A DNA stretch of 64,000 nt. Source: Actinobacillus arthritidis (GTDB taxonomy: Bacteria > Pseudomonadota > Gammaproteobacteria > Enterobacterales > Pasteurellaceae). Location: assembly GCF_029774155.1 (NCBI RefSeq), contig NZ_CP103833.1:62001-126000 (forward strand), in the 5' to 3' direction. Below, one piece after another: positions 52,380 through 63,362 of this stretch (position 1 is the stretch's first letter; each line of letters starts with the position of its first letter). Under the pieces are notes generated by a model, which worked only from the letters and a program-made list of their open reading frames with translations, was not told the DNA's origin and did not search any database. The position numbers were made by a program, and so were the translations under genes.

Positions 52380-53360
52380 ATGTCAAAAAGAAATCTCTTT
52401 GAAAGACGCTTGAATATCAAGCCGTATGAATATCCTGAATTATTAGAATTTAAAGATGCGATTCGCCATTCCTATTGGCTACATACAGAGTTTAATTTTA
52501 CTGGTGATATTCAGAACTATCGTATTGATATCAATGATCATGAACGTCACGTTTTAACACGAGCGATGTTGGCGATTTCTCAAGTTGAAGTAAATGTAAA
52601 ACGTTTTTGGGGAGAGTTATATCGTTACTTCCCGAAACCGGAAATGGATGATGTCGGCGGTACATTCGCAGAGTCGGAAGTTCGTCACAAAGATGCATAC
52701 TCGTTTTTATTAGAAAAATTAGGCTTAAACGAAATGTTTAGCCAAATCCAAGACATTGAGCCGTTAATGAACCGTATTCGTTATATGGAATCGTTCATGA
52801 AAGATAAAGATGCGGGTAAAGGTGAATTTGTGCTTTCACTCGTTTTATTCTCTCTTTTCGTAGAACATATTTCATTATTCGGTCAGTTCTTAATTATGAT
52901 GTCGTTCAATAAGCATAAAAACCTCTTTAAAGGGATTTCTAATGCGGTTGAAGCAACATCAAAAGAAGAAGAAATTCATGGTAAATTCGGTATTGCGTTA
53001 TACGAAATTTTACGCGATGAACACAGTGAGCTTTTCACTCCGGAATTTTTTGAAGAATTAAAGACCCTATCTACTCAAGCATTTGAGGCGGAATGTGGCA
53101 TTTTAGATTGGATTTTTGAAGAAGGCGATTTAAGCTTTATTAGTCGTGAAGCGGTAGAAAACTATATTCGTAGCCGTTATAACAACTCGTTAATGACGCT
53201 AGGTTTAGAGCCTCCATACGATGTAAATCCTGAATTACTAAAAGAAACTGAGTGGTTTGATATTGAAATCCTGTCAACGAAAGAAACAGATTTCTTTAAC
53301 AAACGTAGTACTGATTACAGCAAAAAAATGAAGCAGATTACCGCAGATGACTTATTCTAA
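52380..53360 (+). CDS. nrdB: Class I ribonucleotide reductase beta subunit (R2)
   Basis: 326 residues. Provides the metal cofactor and radical for ribonucleotide reduction. The six metal ligands are in place: E70 (SQVEVNVK), E100 and H103 (AESEVRH), E162 (LFVEHISLF), E197 and H200 (SKEEEIH), with the radical tyrosine at Y107 (HKDAYSFL). The first ligand is Glu where E. coli R2 has Asp84. The C-terminal ITADDLF is the usual type of tail for docking the large subunit. No N-terminal ATP-cone is present. It is upstream of the large-subunit gene, overlapping it by 14 bases, the reverse of the E. coli nrdA-nrdB order. Confidence 0.9.
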   Translation: MSKRNLFERRLNIKPYEYPELLEFKDAIRHSYWLHTEFNFTGDIQNYRIDINDHERHVLTRAMLAISQVEVNVKRFWGELYRYFPKPEMDDVGGTFAESEVRHKDAYSFLLEKLGLNEMFSQIQDIEPLMNRIRYMESFMKDKDAGKGEFVLSLVLFSLFVEHISLFGQFLIMMSFNKHKNLFKGISNAVEATSKEEEIHGKFGIALYEILRDEHSELFTPEFFEELKTLSTQAFEAECGILDWIFEEGDLSFISREAVENYIRSRYNNSLMTLGLEPPYDVNPELLKETEWFDIEILSTKETDFFNKRSTDYSKKMKQITADDLF

Positions 53361-55011
53361 TACTCGCCCTGATTTTGAATGGCTAAATGAAGATAGCCGC
53401 TTATTTTTACAACGTGGTTACTTACTTGAAGGAACAACCGCATTAGAGCGTATTCGTTTTATCGCTGAACATGCGGAGCATAAACTCGGTATCGAAGGTT
53501 ATGCGGATAAATTCTATCACTATATGGCACGTGGTTATTTCTCACTTTCTTCTCCGATTTGGTCGAATTTCGGTTTAGATCGTGGTTTACCTATTTCTTG
53601 TTTTGGGAGCTATATCGGGGACTCAATCCACGAAATTATGGTGACGACCGCTGAAGTGGGGATGATGAGTAAAATCGGTGGCGGTACGTCTGCTTATTTC
53701 GGTGATATTCGTCCACGTGGTTCAGCAATTAAAAATAACGGTAAATCAGACGGTTCATTCAACTTTAGTAAATTGTTTGATACGGTGATTGACGTTATTT
53801 CTCAAGGTACGTCACGTAAAGGCCAATTTGCCGGTTATATCGATATTGAACACGGCGATATTGACGAATGGTTAGATATTCATACCGAAGGTAACCCAAT
53901 CCAATTAATGTATTACGGCGTATGTGTCGGTCATGATTGGTTAGAATCAATGAAAGCGGGTGACCCGTATAAACGTCAACTTTGGGCAAAACTTTTACAA
54001 CGTAAAACCGAAACAGGTATTCCTTATTTATTCTTTAAAGATAATGCGAATGCTGGTCGCCCGGACGTGTATAAAGATAAAAATATGACGGTACACGCAT
54101 CAAACTTATGTACCGAAATTATGCTTCCGTCTAATTCTGACGAGAGTTTCGTTTGTCGCTTGTCTTCAATGAACTTACTCTATTTTGATGAGTGGAAGGA
54201 TACGGATGCACCTGAAGTGTTAACTTACTTCTTAGATGTGGTCATGAGTGAGTTTATCGAGAAAAGCCAAAATATGCCGTTCTTAGAACGAGCAAATCGC
54301 TTTGCAACTCGCCATCGTGCATTAGGTTTAGGTGTTTTAGGCTGGCATAGCTATTTACAAGCAAATAACATTGCGTTTGATAGCTTTCAAGCAATGCAAA
54401 AAAACAATTTAATCTTTAAAACGTTACAAGAGAAAACCTTAAAAGCATCACAAGAGTTAGCAAAACGCTTTGGTGAACCGGAAATTTTAAAAGGCTACGG
54501 TCGCCGTAATACGACTTTAATGAGTATTGCACCGACGAAATCAAGTAGCTTTATTTTAGGTAGCGTATCACCATCGGTTGAACCGTTTAAATCTAACTAC
54601 TATGTGAAAGATTTAGCGAAAATCAAAACTGTGTATAAAAACCCGTTCTTAGAGAAATTACTCCAAGAAAAAGGTTTAGATACGGAAGAAATTTGGGAAT
54701 CGATTTTACACAATGACGGTTCTGTACAGCACTTGGAACAATTAACCTACGAAGAAAAAGAAGTGTTCAAAACTTTCTCTGAAATCAGTCAGTTAAGCGT
54801 GATTCAGCAAGCGGCACAACGTCAGAAATATATCGACCAAGGTCAAAGTATTAATATCATGGTTCACCCGGCAACACCGGCTCGTGACTTAAACCAATTG
54901 TACTTAACTGCAGAAGAACTCGGTTTAAAATCAATTTATTACCAATACTCAATGAGTGCGGCACAAGTGTTTAACCGTAACTTATTAAGTTGTTCTAGCT
55001 GTGAAGGTTAA
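53347..55011 (+). CDS. nrdA: Class I ribonucleotide reductase alpha subunit (R1), short form without ATP-cone
   Basis: 554 residues, about 200 shorter than E. coli NrdA (761). It starts MTYSNTRPDFEWLNEDSRLF, in the ten-helix R1 domain, without the roughly 100-residue ATP-cone. Active-site residues are present: C85 (LPISCFGSYIG), N253, C255 and E257 (SNLCTEIML), C270 (SFVCRLSSMN), the radical-relay tyrosines Y531-Y532 (SIYYQYS) and the C-terminal redox pair C549/C552 (SCSSCEG). Specificity loop GMMSKIGGGTSAYFGDIRPR is intact. So it is a complete compact R1, not a truncation. It lacks the usual overall-activity control by ATP/dATP, leaving NrdR as the visible regulator. Confidence 0.88.
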   Translation: MTYSNTRPDFEWLNEDSRLFLQRGYLLEGTTALERIRFIAEHAEHKLGIEGYADKFYHYMARGYFSLSSPIWSNFGLDRGLPISCFGSYIGDSIHEIMVTTAEVGMMSKIGGGTSAYFGDIRPRGSAIKNNGKSDGSFNFSKLFDTVIDVISQGTSRKGQFAGYIDIEHGDIDEWLDIHTEGNPIQLMYYGVCVGHDWLESMKAGDPYKRQLWAKLLQRKTETGIPYLFFKDNANAGRPDVYKDKNMTVHASNLCTEIMLPSNSDESFVCRLSSMNLLYFDEWKDTDAPEVLTYFLDVVMSEFIEKSQNMPFLERANRFATRHRALGLGVLGWHSYLQANNIAFDSFQAMQKNNLIFKTLQEKTLKASQELAKRFGEPEILKGYGRRNTTLMSIAPTKSSSFILGSVSPSVEPFKSNYYVKDLAKIKTVYKNPFLEKLLQEKGLDTEEIWESILHNDGSVQHLEQLTYEEKEVFKTFSEISQLSVIQQAAQRQKYIDQGQSINIMVHPATPARDLNQLYLTAEELGLKSIYYQYSMSAAQVFNRNLLSCSSCEG

Positions 55012-55024
55012 TTAAAATCTAGTA

Positions 55025-55050
55025 AACACCACCGTAAGGTGGTGTTTTTA
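55025..55050 (+). terminator. Terminator after nrdA
   Basis: ACACCACC and GGTGGTGT pair around GTAA, followed by TTTTA, 13 bases after the nrdA stop. Confidence 0.88.
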
Positions 55051-55170
55051 TATCTGTAATATTTCTCGGAAATTACACCGCTTATTGTTTTATATATTGT
55101 TATTTTGCGTAAATTTGTGTAATCTTTGTGCAACCATATATAAAATATCAATAACAGTTAAGGAGACAAT

Positions 55171-56205
55171 ATGGCTTTAAACTTAGCAACATATGGGGTG
55201 ATAGACCTACATTTGCATTTAGATGGTTCTTTATCACCACAATGGATGATTGAATGGGTCGCTAAACAGCAAATTCAACTCCCATCCTGTGATCCTAAAA
55301 CCCTACTTCCTTTTATTTCTGTCCCGAAAGATTGTAGCGATTTAAATCAATATTTACGTTGTTTTGAACTACCAATTTCTTTATTACAAACGCCCGAATC
55401 TTTAGCTTCATCCGTGACTGATTTATTACAAAGATTGGATCAAATAGGGTTGCTTTATGCTGAGATTCGTTTTGCACCGCAATTTCATACCCGAAAAGAT
55501 ATGAATCAAGAGCAAGCAGTACAAGCAAGACTCAAAGGTTTACAGGACGGTTTAGCAAAAACACGTTTGTTTAAAGCGAATTTAATTTTGTGTTGTATGC
55601 GAGCGGCGGATAATCAGGCGGAAAATTTAGAAACTGTACGCTTAGCCTATAAATATCTAAGTAAAGGTGAAGCCGGAGTAGTGGCAGTAGATTTAGCTGG
55701 GGCGGAAGGGTTGTATCCAACGGAAAAGTTTGCAGTAGAATTTAGTTATGCGAATCAATTAGGTGTGCCGTTTACTCTTCATGCGGGAGAAGCCGCCGGT
55801 GCGGAAAGTGTCGAGCAAGCACTTAACTTCGGTGCATCGCGTATTGGACATGGTATTCGCTCAATTCAGTCAGAAAGAGTGATGTGTAAATTAATTAATA
55901 CTCGAACACCGCTAGAAATGTGTCCATGTAGTAATTTGCAAACTAAAACGGTTCAGCATTTGAAAGATTATCCGCTACGTACTTTTTTGAAGCGTAGTGT
56001 GGTAGCAACGCTAAATAGCGACAATATGACGGTTTCGCAAACCAATGTGAAAAATGAATTTCAATTATTGGAAAGCGATTATCAACTTACCAAAGAAGAA
56101 GCACAGCAACTTTTATGTAATGCGATAGAAGCGGCTTTTCTTTCTAAGCAAGATAAAACAGCTTTATTGAACGAAATTCAACAACGTTATCCTGCATTAC
56201 TCTAG
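55171..56205 (+). CDS. add: Adenosine deaminase
   Basis: 344 residues, normal length. Zinc enzyme that converts (deoxy)adenosine to (deoxy)inosine. Metal and catalytic residues: HLHLDGS near the start (two His), HAGEA (His and Glu at about 205-208), GHGIRS (His), and the C-terminal aspartate in TLNSDNMTVSQTN. That segment is NSDN-T-VS, the form found in many Firmicutes adenosine deaminases, rather than the NTDDP form. AAGGAGACA precedes the ATG. It stands alone between two terminators. Purine salvage beside a nucleotide reductase is sensible, but no direct operon link exists. Confidence 0.9.
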   Translation: MALNLATYGVIDLHLHLDGSLSPQWMIEWVAKQQIQLPSCDPKTLLPFISVPKDCSDLNQYLRCFELPISLLQTPESLASSVTDLLQRLDQIGLLYAEIRFAPQFHTRKDMNQEQAVQARLKGLQDGLAKTRLFKANLILCCMRAADNQAENLETVRLAYKYLSKGEAGVVAVDLAGAEGLYPTEKFAVEFSYANQLGVPFTLHAGEAAGAESVEQALNFGASRIGHGIRSIQSERVMCKLINTRTPLEMCPCSNLQTKTVQHLKDYPLRTFLKRSVVATLNSDNMTVSQTNVKNEFQLLESDYQLTKEEAQQLLCNAIEAAFLSKQDKTALLNEIQQRYPALL

Positions 56206-56240
56206 CTTCGCAAGCGGTTACATTTGGCTGAAAAGTTACA

Positions 56241-56273
56241 AAAAAAGCACGAGTTGAATAACTCGTGCTTTTT
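56241..56273. terminator. Bidirectional terminator between add and nfuA
   Basis: AAAAAAGCACGAGTT and AACTCGTGCTTTTT pair with a short GAAT loop between convergent genes. Confidence 0.9.
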
Positions 56274-56282
56274 CTATGTTAG

Positions 56283-56882
56283 TTAGTAGTAAGAATGTTC
56301 ACCGTGTTGGTGTTCAGTCACGTCTTTTACACCAGCCAGTTCATCAGGGAACATCGCTAGTAATTGTTTTTCGATCCCTTCTTTTAAGGTGACATCTACC
56401 ATTGAGCAACCGTTACAACCACCGCCAAATTGCAGAATTGCATATTTGTCTTCAGTCACTTCAATTAACGTTACTCGACCACCATGGCTGGCTAATTGCG
56501 GATTAACTTGAGTTTGAATTACATAATCTAAACGCTCAATAAAAGGTGCATCATCTGCCACTTTACGCATTTTTGCATTCGGGGCTTTTAACGTTAATTG
56601 AGAGCCCATTGGATCCGTTACGTAATCAATTTCCGCTTCATCTAAGAACGGTAAACTGATTTCATCCACAAAAGCAGAAAAACCGTTATATTCAAATTGT
56701 GTATCAGTTTCTTCAACGGCATTCGGCGGACAATAAGATACACCACATTCAGCATTAGGTGTGCCAGGATTGACGACGAAAATTCGGATATTGGTATTTT
56801 CTTCTTGTTGTTCTAAAAGACGGCGAAAATGAGCTTGTGCCGCATCGGAAATCGAGATATGAATTGTGTCTTGTTGTTCCAT
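56283..56882 (-). CDS. nfuA: NfuA, iron-sulfur cluster carrier
   Basis: 199 residues. Delivers 4Fe-4S clusters, notably under stress. The N-terminal A-type-like domain ([40 protein letters not shown]) lacks the A-type carrier cysteine triad. The C-terminal Nfu domain has [20 protein letters not shown] with the cluster-binding CxxC. The length is typical (E. coli 191). The neighbour is the sodium-pumping Nqr operon, which needs a 2Fe-2S cluster, but it is divergent from it. Confidence 0.94.
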   Translation of the reverse strand: MEQQDTIHISISDAAQAHFRRLLEQQEENTNIRIFVVNPGTPNAECGVSYCPPNAVEETDTQFEYNGFSAFVDEISLPFLDEAEIDYVTDPMGSQLTLKAPNAKMRKVADDAPFIERLDYVIQTQVNPQLASHGGRVTLIEVTEDKYAILQFGGGCNGCSMVDVTLKEGIEKQLLAMFPDELAGVKDVTEHQHGEHSYY

Positions 56883-58691
<1,809 letters not shown>

Positions 58692-58701
<10 letters not shown>

Positions 58702-59924
58702 AAAATCTTTTTGAAAAGATGGAACCTGCGTTTCACAAAGGTGGAAAATATGAGAAATGGTATACGCTTTTTGAAGCAACATATACCATTCTTTATACAC
58801 CGGGTACGGTAACTCGTAAAGATTCACACGTACGTGATGCGTTAGATTCTAAACGTATGATGATTATCGTATGGTTAGCATTATTCCCAGCAATGTTCTG
58901 GGGGATGTATAACGTTGGTCATCAAGCATTATTAGCTACGAATCATTTAGGTACATTAGCCGATACGATTGCAAATAACTGGCATTATGGCTTTGCTGAT
59001 GCGTTAGGCGCAACCTTAACCGCTGATGCAGGTTGGGGCAGTAAAATGTTCCTTGGTGCAACTTATTTCCTTCCAATCTACTTAACGATTTTCTTAGTAG
59101 GTGGTTTCTGGGAAGTTGTATTTGCAATGGTGCGTAAACATGAAATTAATGAAGGTTTCTTCGTTACTTCTATTTTATTAGCATTAATTGTTCCTCCAAC
59201 ATTACCATTATGGCAAGCAAGACTTGTCGCAACATTCGGTGTTGTGGTTGCAAAAGAGGTATTCGGTGGCGTAGGTAAAAACTTTATGAACCCGGCATTA
59301 GCGGGTCGTGCGTTTTTATTCTTTGCATATCCAGGTCAAATTTCTGGTGATTTAGTGTGGACGGCAAGAGACGGATTCTCTGGTGCGACAGCACTTTCAC
59401 AATGGGCACAAGGCGGACAAGGTGCGTTAAAACACGTTGTAACCGGTCAAGAAATTACTTGGATGGATGCCTTCTTAGGTAATATTCCAGGAACAATCGG
59501 TGAAGTTTCAACACTTATGTTAATCATTGGTGCCGCAATTATCGTATTCACTCGCATTGCTTCATGGCGAATTATTGCCGGTGTAATGGTTGGTATGGTC
59601 GCGACTGCGACTGTATTTAATCTAATCGGTTCAAACACAAACCCTCTATTCTCAATGCCATGGCATTGGCACTTAGTGTTAGGTGGTTTCGCATTAGGTA
59701 TGTTCTTTATGGCAACAGACCCTGTATCAGCGGCATTTACTAATAAAGGTAAATGGTGGTACGGTGCGTTAATCGGTGTGATGTGTGTTGTTATCCGTGT
59801 AGCAAACCCGGCATATCCGGAAGGTATGATGTTAGCAATTTTATTCGCTAACTTATTTGCTCCGATCTTCGACTATTTAGTCGTTCAAGGCAACATCAAA
59901 CGTAGAAAAGCGAAGGCGGCATAA
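58692..59924 (+). CDS. nqrB: NqrB, Na+-NQR subunit B
   Basis: 410 residues. Main membrane subunit with about ten helices; it carries a covalent FMN on a threonine and takes part in sodium translocation. SGATALSQ (T233) is the flavin attachment motif modified by ApbE. Other family segments: [40 protein letters not shown] and [20 protein letters not shown]. The ATG at 58692 overlaps the end of nqrA, with GAAGGAAGG upstream. NqrC begins 2 bases after its stop. Confidence 0.95.
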
Positions 59925-59926
59925 AA

Positions 59927-60699
59927 ATGGCTAAATTTAATAAAGATAGCGTAAGCGGTACTTTAACCGTTGTTGTGTTATTAAGTTTAATCTGTTCTCT
60001 TATTGTAGCGGGTGCGGCAGTATTGCTTAAACCTACGCAAGATATTCAGAAAGTGCTTGATAAACAAAAAAACATCTTACAAGCGGCAGGTTTAATGCAA
60101 GAAAATACTAACGTGCAAGAAACCTACGCTAAATTCATTGAGCCGAAAATTGTTGATTTAGCAAGCGGTGATTACGTTGAAGGTGTAACAAACTTTGATG
60201 CGAAAGCGTGACGAAAGATCCTGCACAAAATGTAGCGATCAATCCGGCTGATGATAAAGCAAATATCAAAGTACGCGCTAAATATGCGGAAGTTTATTTA
60301 GTAAAAGACGAAGCGGGTAAAGTAAGCCAAGTCGTACTTCCTATGTACGGTAACGGTTTATGGTCAATTATGTACGGCTTTGTTGCGGTTCAACCTGATG
60401 CGAATACCGTAAATGGTATTACTTACTATGAACAAGGTGAAACTGCGGGTCTTGGCGGCGAAATCGCTAACCCTAACTGGCAGAAAAACTTTGTAGGTAA
60501 GAAATTATTCAACGCAAACAATGAAGTGGCATTAACCGTTGGTAAAGGTGCTTCAGCAGATAAAGATCACGGTATTGACGGCTTATCTGGTGCAACATTA
60601 ACTTCAAACGGTGTTGACGGCTCATTCAAATATTGGTTCGGTGCTAACGGTTTCGGTCCATATTTAGCGAAATTCAAAGCGACAATGGGAGCTAACTAA
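59927..60699 (+). CDS. nqrC: NqrC, Na+-NQR subunit C (frameshifted)
   Basis: Periplasm-facing subunit with one N-terminal helix ([22 protein letters not shown]) and a second covalent FMN attached at the threonine in [11 protein letters not shown]. The frame meets TGA after NFDAKA near 60210; restoring one A (GCGATGACG) gives [20 protein letters not shown] and the protein continues to TAA 60699, about 257 residues. NqrC is required for the complex, so error is more likely than loss. The stop overlaps the nqrD ATG (TAATG). Confidence 0.92.
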
Positions 60700-61322
60700 T
60701 GGCGAGTAACAATCTTAAAAAGTTATTGTTATCTCCAATCGCGGATAACAACCCGATTGCATTACAGATCTTAGGTATCTGTTCTGCATTAGCGGTAACT
60801 ACTCAGTTACAAACTGCGGTAGTAATGGCGATTGCAGTAAGTTTAGTTACTGCTTTCTCTAGTATGTTTATTTCAATGATTCGTAACTTTATTCCTAATA
60901 GTATTCGTATCATTGTACAAATGGCTATCATTGCATCACTTGTAATCTTAGTTGACCAAATTTTACGTGCGTATGCATATGACTTATCGAAACAGCTTTC
61001 TGTATTCGTAGGTCTTATCATTACTAACTGTATCGTAATGGGTCGTGCTGAAGCATTTGCAATGAAATCAGGTCCGGTAGAAAGTTTCGTTGACGGTATT
61101 GGTAACGGTTTAGGTTACGGTGCGATGTTAATCATCGTGGCATTTTTCCGTGAATTAATCGGTTCAGGTAAAATCTTCGGTATTACCGTATTAGAAACTG
61201 TTCAAAACGGCGGTTGGTATCAAGCAAACGGTTTATTCTTATTAGCGCCAAGTGCGTTCTTCATTATCGGTTTTGTGATTTGGGGAATTCGTACCTGGAA
61301 ACCAGAGCAAGTGGAGAAATAA
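60699..61322 (+). CDS. nqrD: NqrD, Na+-NQR subunit D
   Basis: 207 residues. Small membrane subunit; with NqrE it forms the symmetric core holding a 2Fe cluster between membrane halves. About six helices; conserved segments [20 protein letters not shown] and [20 protein letters not shown] with the cluster-region cysteine. [20 protein letters not shown] and the C-terminal [20 protein letters not shown] fit the family. The start overlaps the nqrC stop. Confidence 0.95.
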   Translation: MASNNLKKLLLSPIADNNPIALQILGICSALAVTTQLQTAVVMAIAVSLVTAFSSMFISMIRNFIPNSIRIIVQMAIIASLVILVDQILRAYAYDLSKQLSVFVGLIITNCIVMGRAEAFAMKSGPVESFVDGIGNGLGYGAMLIIVAFFRELIGSGKIFGITVLETVQNGGWYQANGLFLLAPSAFFIIGFVIWGIRTWKPEQVEK

Positions 61323-61323
61323 G

Positions 61324-61920
61324 ATGGAACATTATTTAAGTCTATTTGTTAAGTCTGTATTCATTGAGAATATGGCACTTTCTTTCTTCCTTGGTATGTG
61401 TACATTCCTTGCGGTGTCTAAGAAAGTTTCAACTGCTTTTGGTTTAGGTATTGCGGTAATCGTAGTATTAGGTATTGCGGTACCGGCTAACCAATTAGTT
61501 TATACACACGTATTAAAAGACGGCGCACTTGTTGAAGGTGTGGATTTAAGTTTCTTAAACTTCATCACGTTCATCGGTGTGATTGCAACACTTGTTCAAA
61601 TCTTAGAAATGATTTTGGATAAGTTCTTCCCTGCATTATATAGCGCATTAGGTATCTTCTTACCGTTGATTACCGTAAACTGTGCAATCTTCGGTGGTGT
61701 ATCATTCATGGTTCAACGTGAATACAACTTCACGGAATCTGTGGTTTATGGTATCGGTGCCGGTACGGGGTGGATGTTAGCAATCGTTGCGCTTGCAGGT
61801 TTAACTGAAAAAATGAAATATTCTGATGTTCCGGCAGGTTTACGTGGTTTAGGTATTACCTTTATCACTGTTGGCTTAATGGCGTTAGGCTTCATGTCAT
61901 TCTCAGGCATTCAATTATAA
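61324..61920 (+). CDS. nqrE: NqrE, Na+-NQR subunit E
   Basis: 198 residues. Membrane subunit paired with NqrD, inverted in topology. The start [40 protein letters not shown] (cysteine near the cluster) and [20 protein letters not shown] are typical. About six helices. One base separates it from the nqrD stop, and nqrF follows after 10 bases with GGAG ahead. Confidence 0.95.
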   Translation: MEHYLSLFVKSVFIENMALSFFLGMCTFLAVSKKVSTAFGLGIAVIVVLGIAVPANQLVYTHVLKDGALVEGVDLSFLNFITFIGVIATLVQILEMILDKFFPALYSALGIFLPLITVNCAIFGGVSFMVQREYNFTESVVYGIGAGTGWMLAIVALAGLTEKMKYSDVPAGLRGLGITFITVGLMALGFMSFSGIQL

Positions 61921-61930
61921 GGAGCATATC

Positions 61931-63154
61931 GTGGATAGTAATTTTATTTTCGGTATTATCGCATTTACTGCTCTTGTATTAGTGCTTGCGGTGATCATTC
62001 TTTTCGCTAAATCAAAATTAGTCGATTCAGGTGATATTACCATCTCAATCAACAACGATCCGGAAAAAGGCATTACGCTTCCGGCGGGTGGTAAATTACT
62101 TGGTGCTTTAGCGAGCAAAGGTATTTTCGTATCATCAGCTTGTGGCGGCTCATGCGGTCAATGTAAAGTACAAGTAAAATCTGGCGGCGGTGAAATTCTT
62201 CCAACCGAGTTATCGCACATTTCGAAGAAAGAAGCGAAAGAAGGTTGGCGTTTAGCGTGTCAGGTAAACGTAAAATCTTCAATGGATGTTGAACTTCCGG
62301 AAGAAATCTTTGGTGTGAAAAAATGGGAATGTACCGTTATTTCTAACGATAACAAAGCAACCTTCATCAAAGAGCTTAAACTTCAAATTCCTGAAGGTGA
62401 AGAAGTACCTTTCCGTGCGGGTGGTTATATCCAAATTGAAGCGGAACCTCATACAGTTAACTATAAAGACTTCGATATTCCGAAAGAGTATCACGAAGAC
62501 TGGGATAAATTTAACTTATGGCGTTATGTGTCAAAAGTAGATGAGCATATTATTCGTGCTTACTCAATGGCTTCATATCCGGAAGAGAAAGGCATCATTA
62601 TGCTAAATGTGCGTATTGCAACGCCTCCACCACGTAACCCAGATGTTCCACCGGGTCAAATGTCTTCATATATTTGGTCATTAAAACCGGGTGATAAAGT
62701 AACGATTTCTGGTCCGTTCGGTGAATTCTTTGCGAAAGAAACCGACAATGAAATGGTATTTATCGGTGGTGGTGCTGGTATGGCACCAATGCGTTCACAT
62801 ATCTTTGACCAATTAAAACGTTTAAAATCTAAACGTAAAATGTCATTCTGGTATGGTGCTCGTTCTAAACGTGAAATCTTCTATCAAGAAGACTTTGACC
62901 AATTAGCGACTGAAAACGATAACTTCGTATGGCATGTAGCACTTTCAGATGCGTTACCGGAAGATAACTGGACAGGTTACACAGGCTTTATTCACAACGT
63001 ACTTTATGAAAACTATCTGAAAAATCATGAAGCACCGGAAGACTGTGAATACTATATGTGTGGTCCACCAGTAATGAATGCGGCGGTAATCGGTATGCTG
63101 AAGAGCTTAGGTGTTGAGGACGAAAACATCTTATTAGATGATTTTGGTGGTTAA
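61931..63154 (+). CDS. nqrF: NqrF, Na+-NQR subunit F (NADH-oxidising; 2Fe-2S and FAD)
   Basis: 407 residues with a GTG start at 61931, supported by AAGGAGC 8 bases upstream. Electron input subunit: one N-terminal helix ([20 protein letters not shown]), then a ferredoxin-like domain, then FAD/NADH domain with [20 protein letters not shown] and [10 protein letters not shown]. The cluster loop reads [10 protein letters not shown]71-x3-C75-x2-C78. In the family (V. cholerae C70, C76, C79) it is C-x5-C-x2-C with four glycines, so two residues are missing here. The fourth ligand is the cysteine in WRLACQV. The rest is highly conserved. Confidence 0.94.
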   Translation: MDSNFIFGIIAFTALVLVLAVIILFAKSKLVDSGDITISINNDPEKGITLPAGGKLLGALASKGIFVSSACGGSCGQCKVQVKSGGGEILPTELSHISKKEAKEGWRLACQVNVKSSMDVELPEEIFGVKKWECTVISNDNKATFIKELKLQIPEGEEVPFRAGGYIQIEAEPHTVNYKDFDIPKEYHEDWDKFNLWRYVSKVDEHIIRAYSMASYPEEKGIIMLNVRIATPPPRNPDVPPGQMSSYIWSLKPGDKVTISGPFGEFFAKETDNEMVFIGGGAGMAPMRSHIFDQLKRLKSKRKMSFWYGARSKREIFYQEDFDQLATENDNFVWHVALSDALPEDNWTGYTGFIHNVLYENYLKNHEAPEDCEYYMCGPPVMNAAVIGMLKSLGVEDENILLDDFGG

Positions 63155-63192
63155 TACCAAATAGAACACAGGGGGTAAATTCTCCCTGATTT

Positions 63193-63237
63193 ACAAGCGG
63201 TGTAATTTGCAAAGTCTTTTGTAAATTACACCGCTTG
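63193..63237. terminator. Inverted uptake-signal pair after nqrF
   Basis: ACAAGCGGTGTAATTTGC...GTAAATTACACCGCTTG is a strong stem 38 bases after the nqrF stop, between nqrF and apbE. Confidence 0.78.
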
Positions 63238-63362
63238 AAGTGCTTTAAATTGTTAGTGAAAAAGTTTGCTAGTGCAGTCTTTTTCAATAGTAATTTTAAT
63301 TTATAAGGGCGAGCAGATTGACTTGTTTAAAAATCTTACGTACCAAAATAAAGAGGTTTAAT

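Noticed and set aside
53347..55011. Large ribonucleotide reductase subunit as a truncated pseudogene
   Set aside because: Despite its short length it retains all catalytic cysteines, the Asn/Glu pair, the relay tyrosines and the C-terminal CxxC, so it is a complete compact form.
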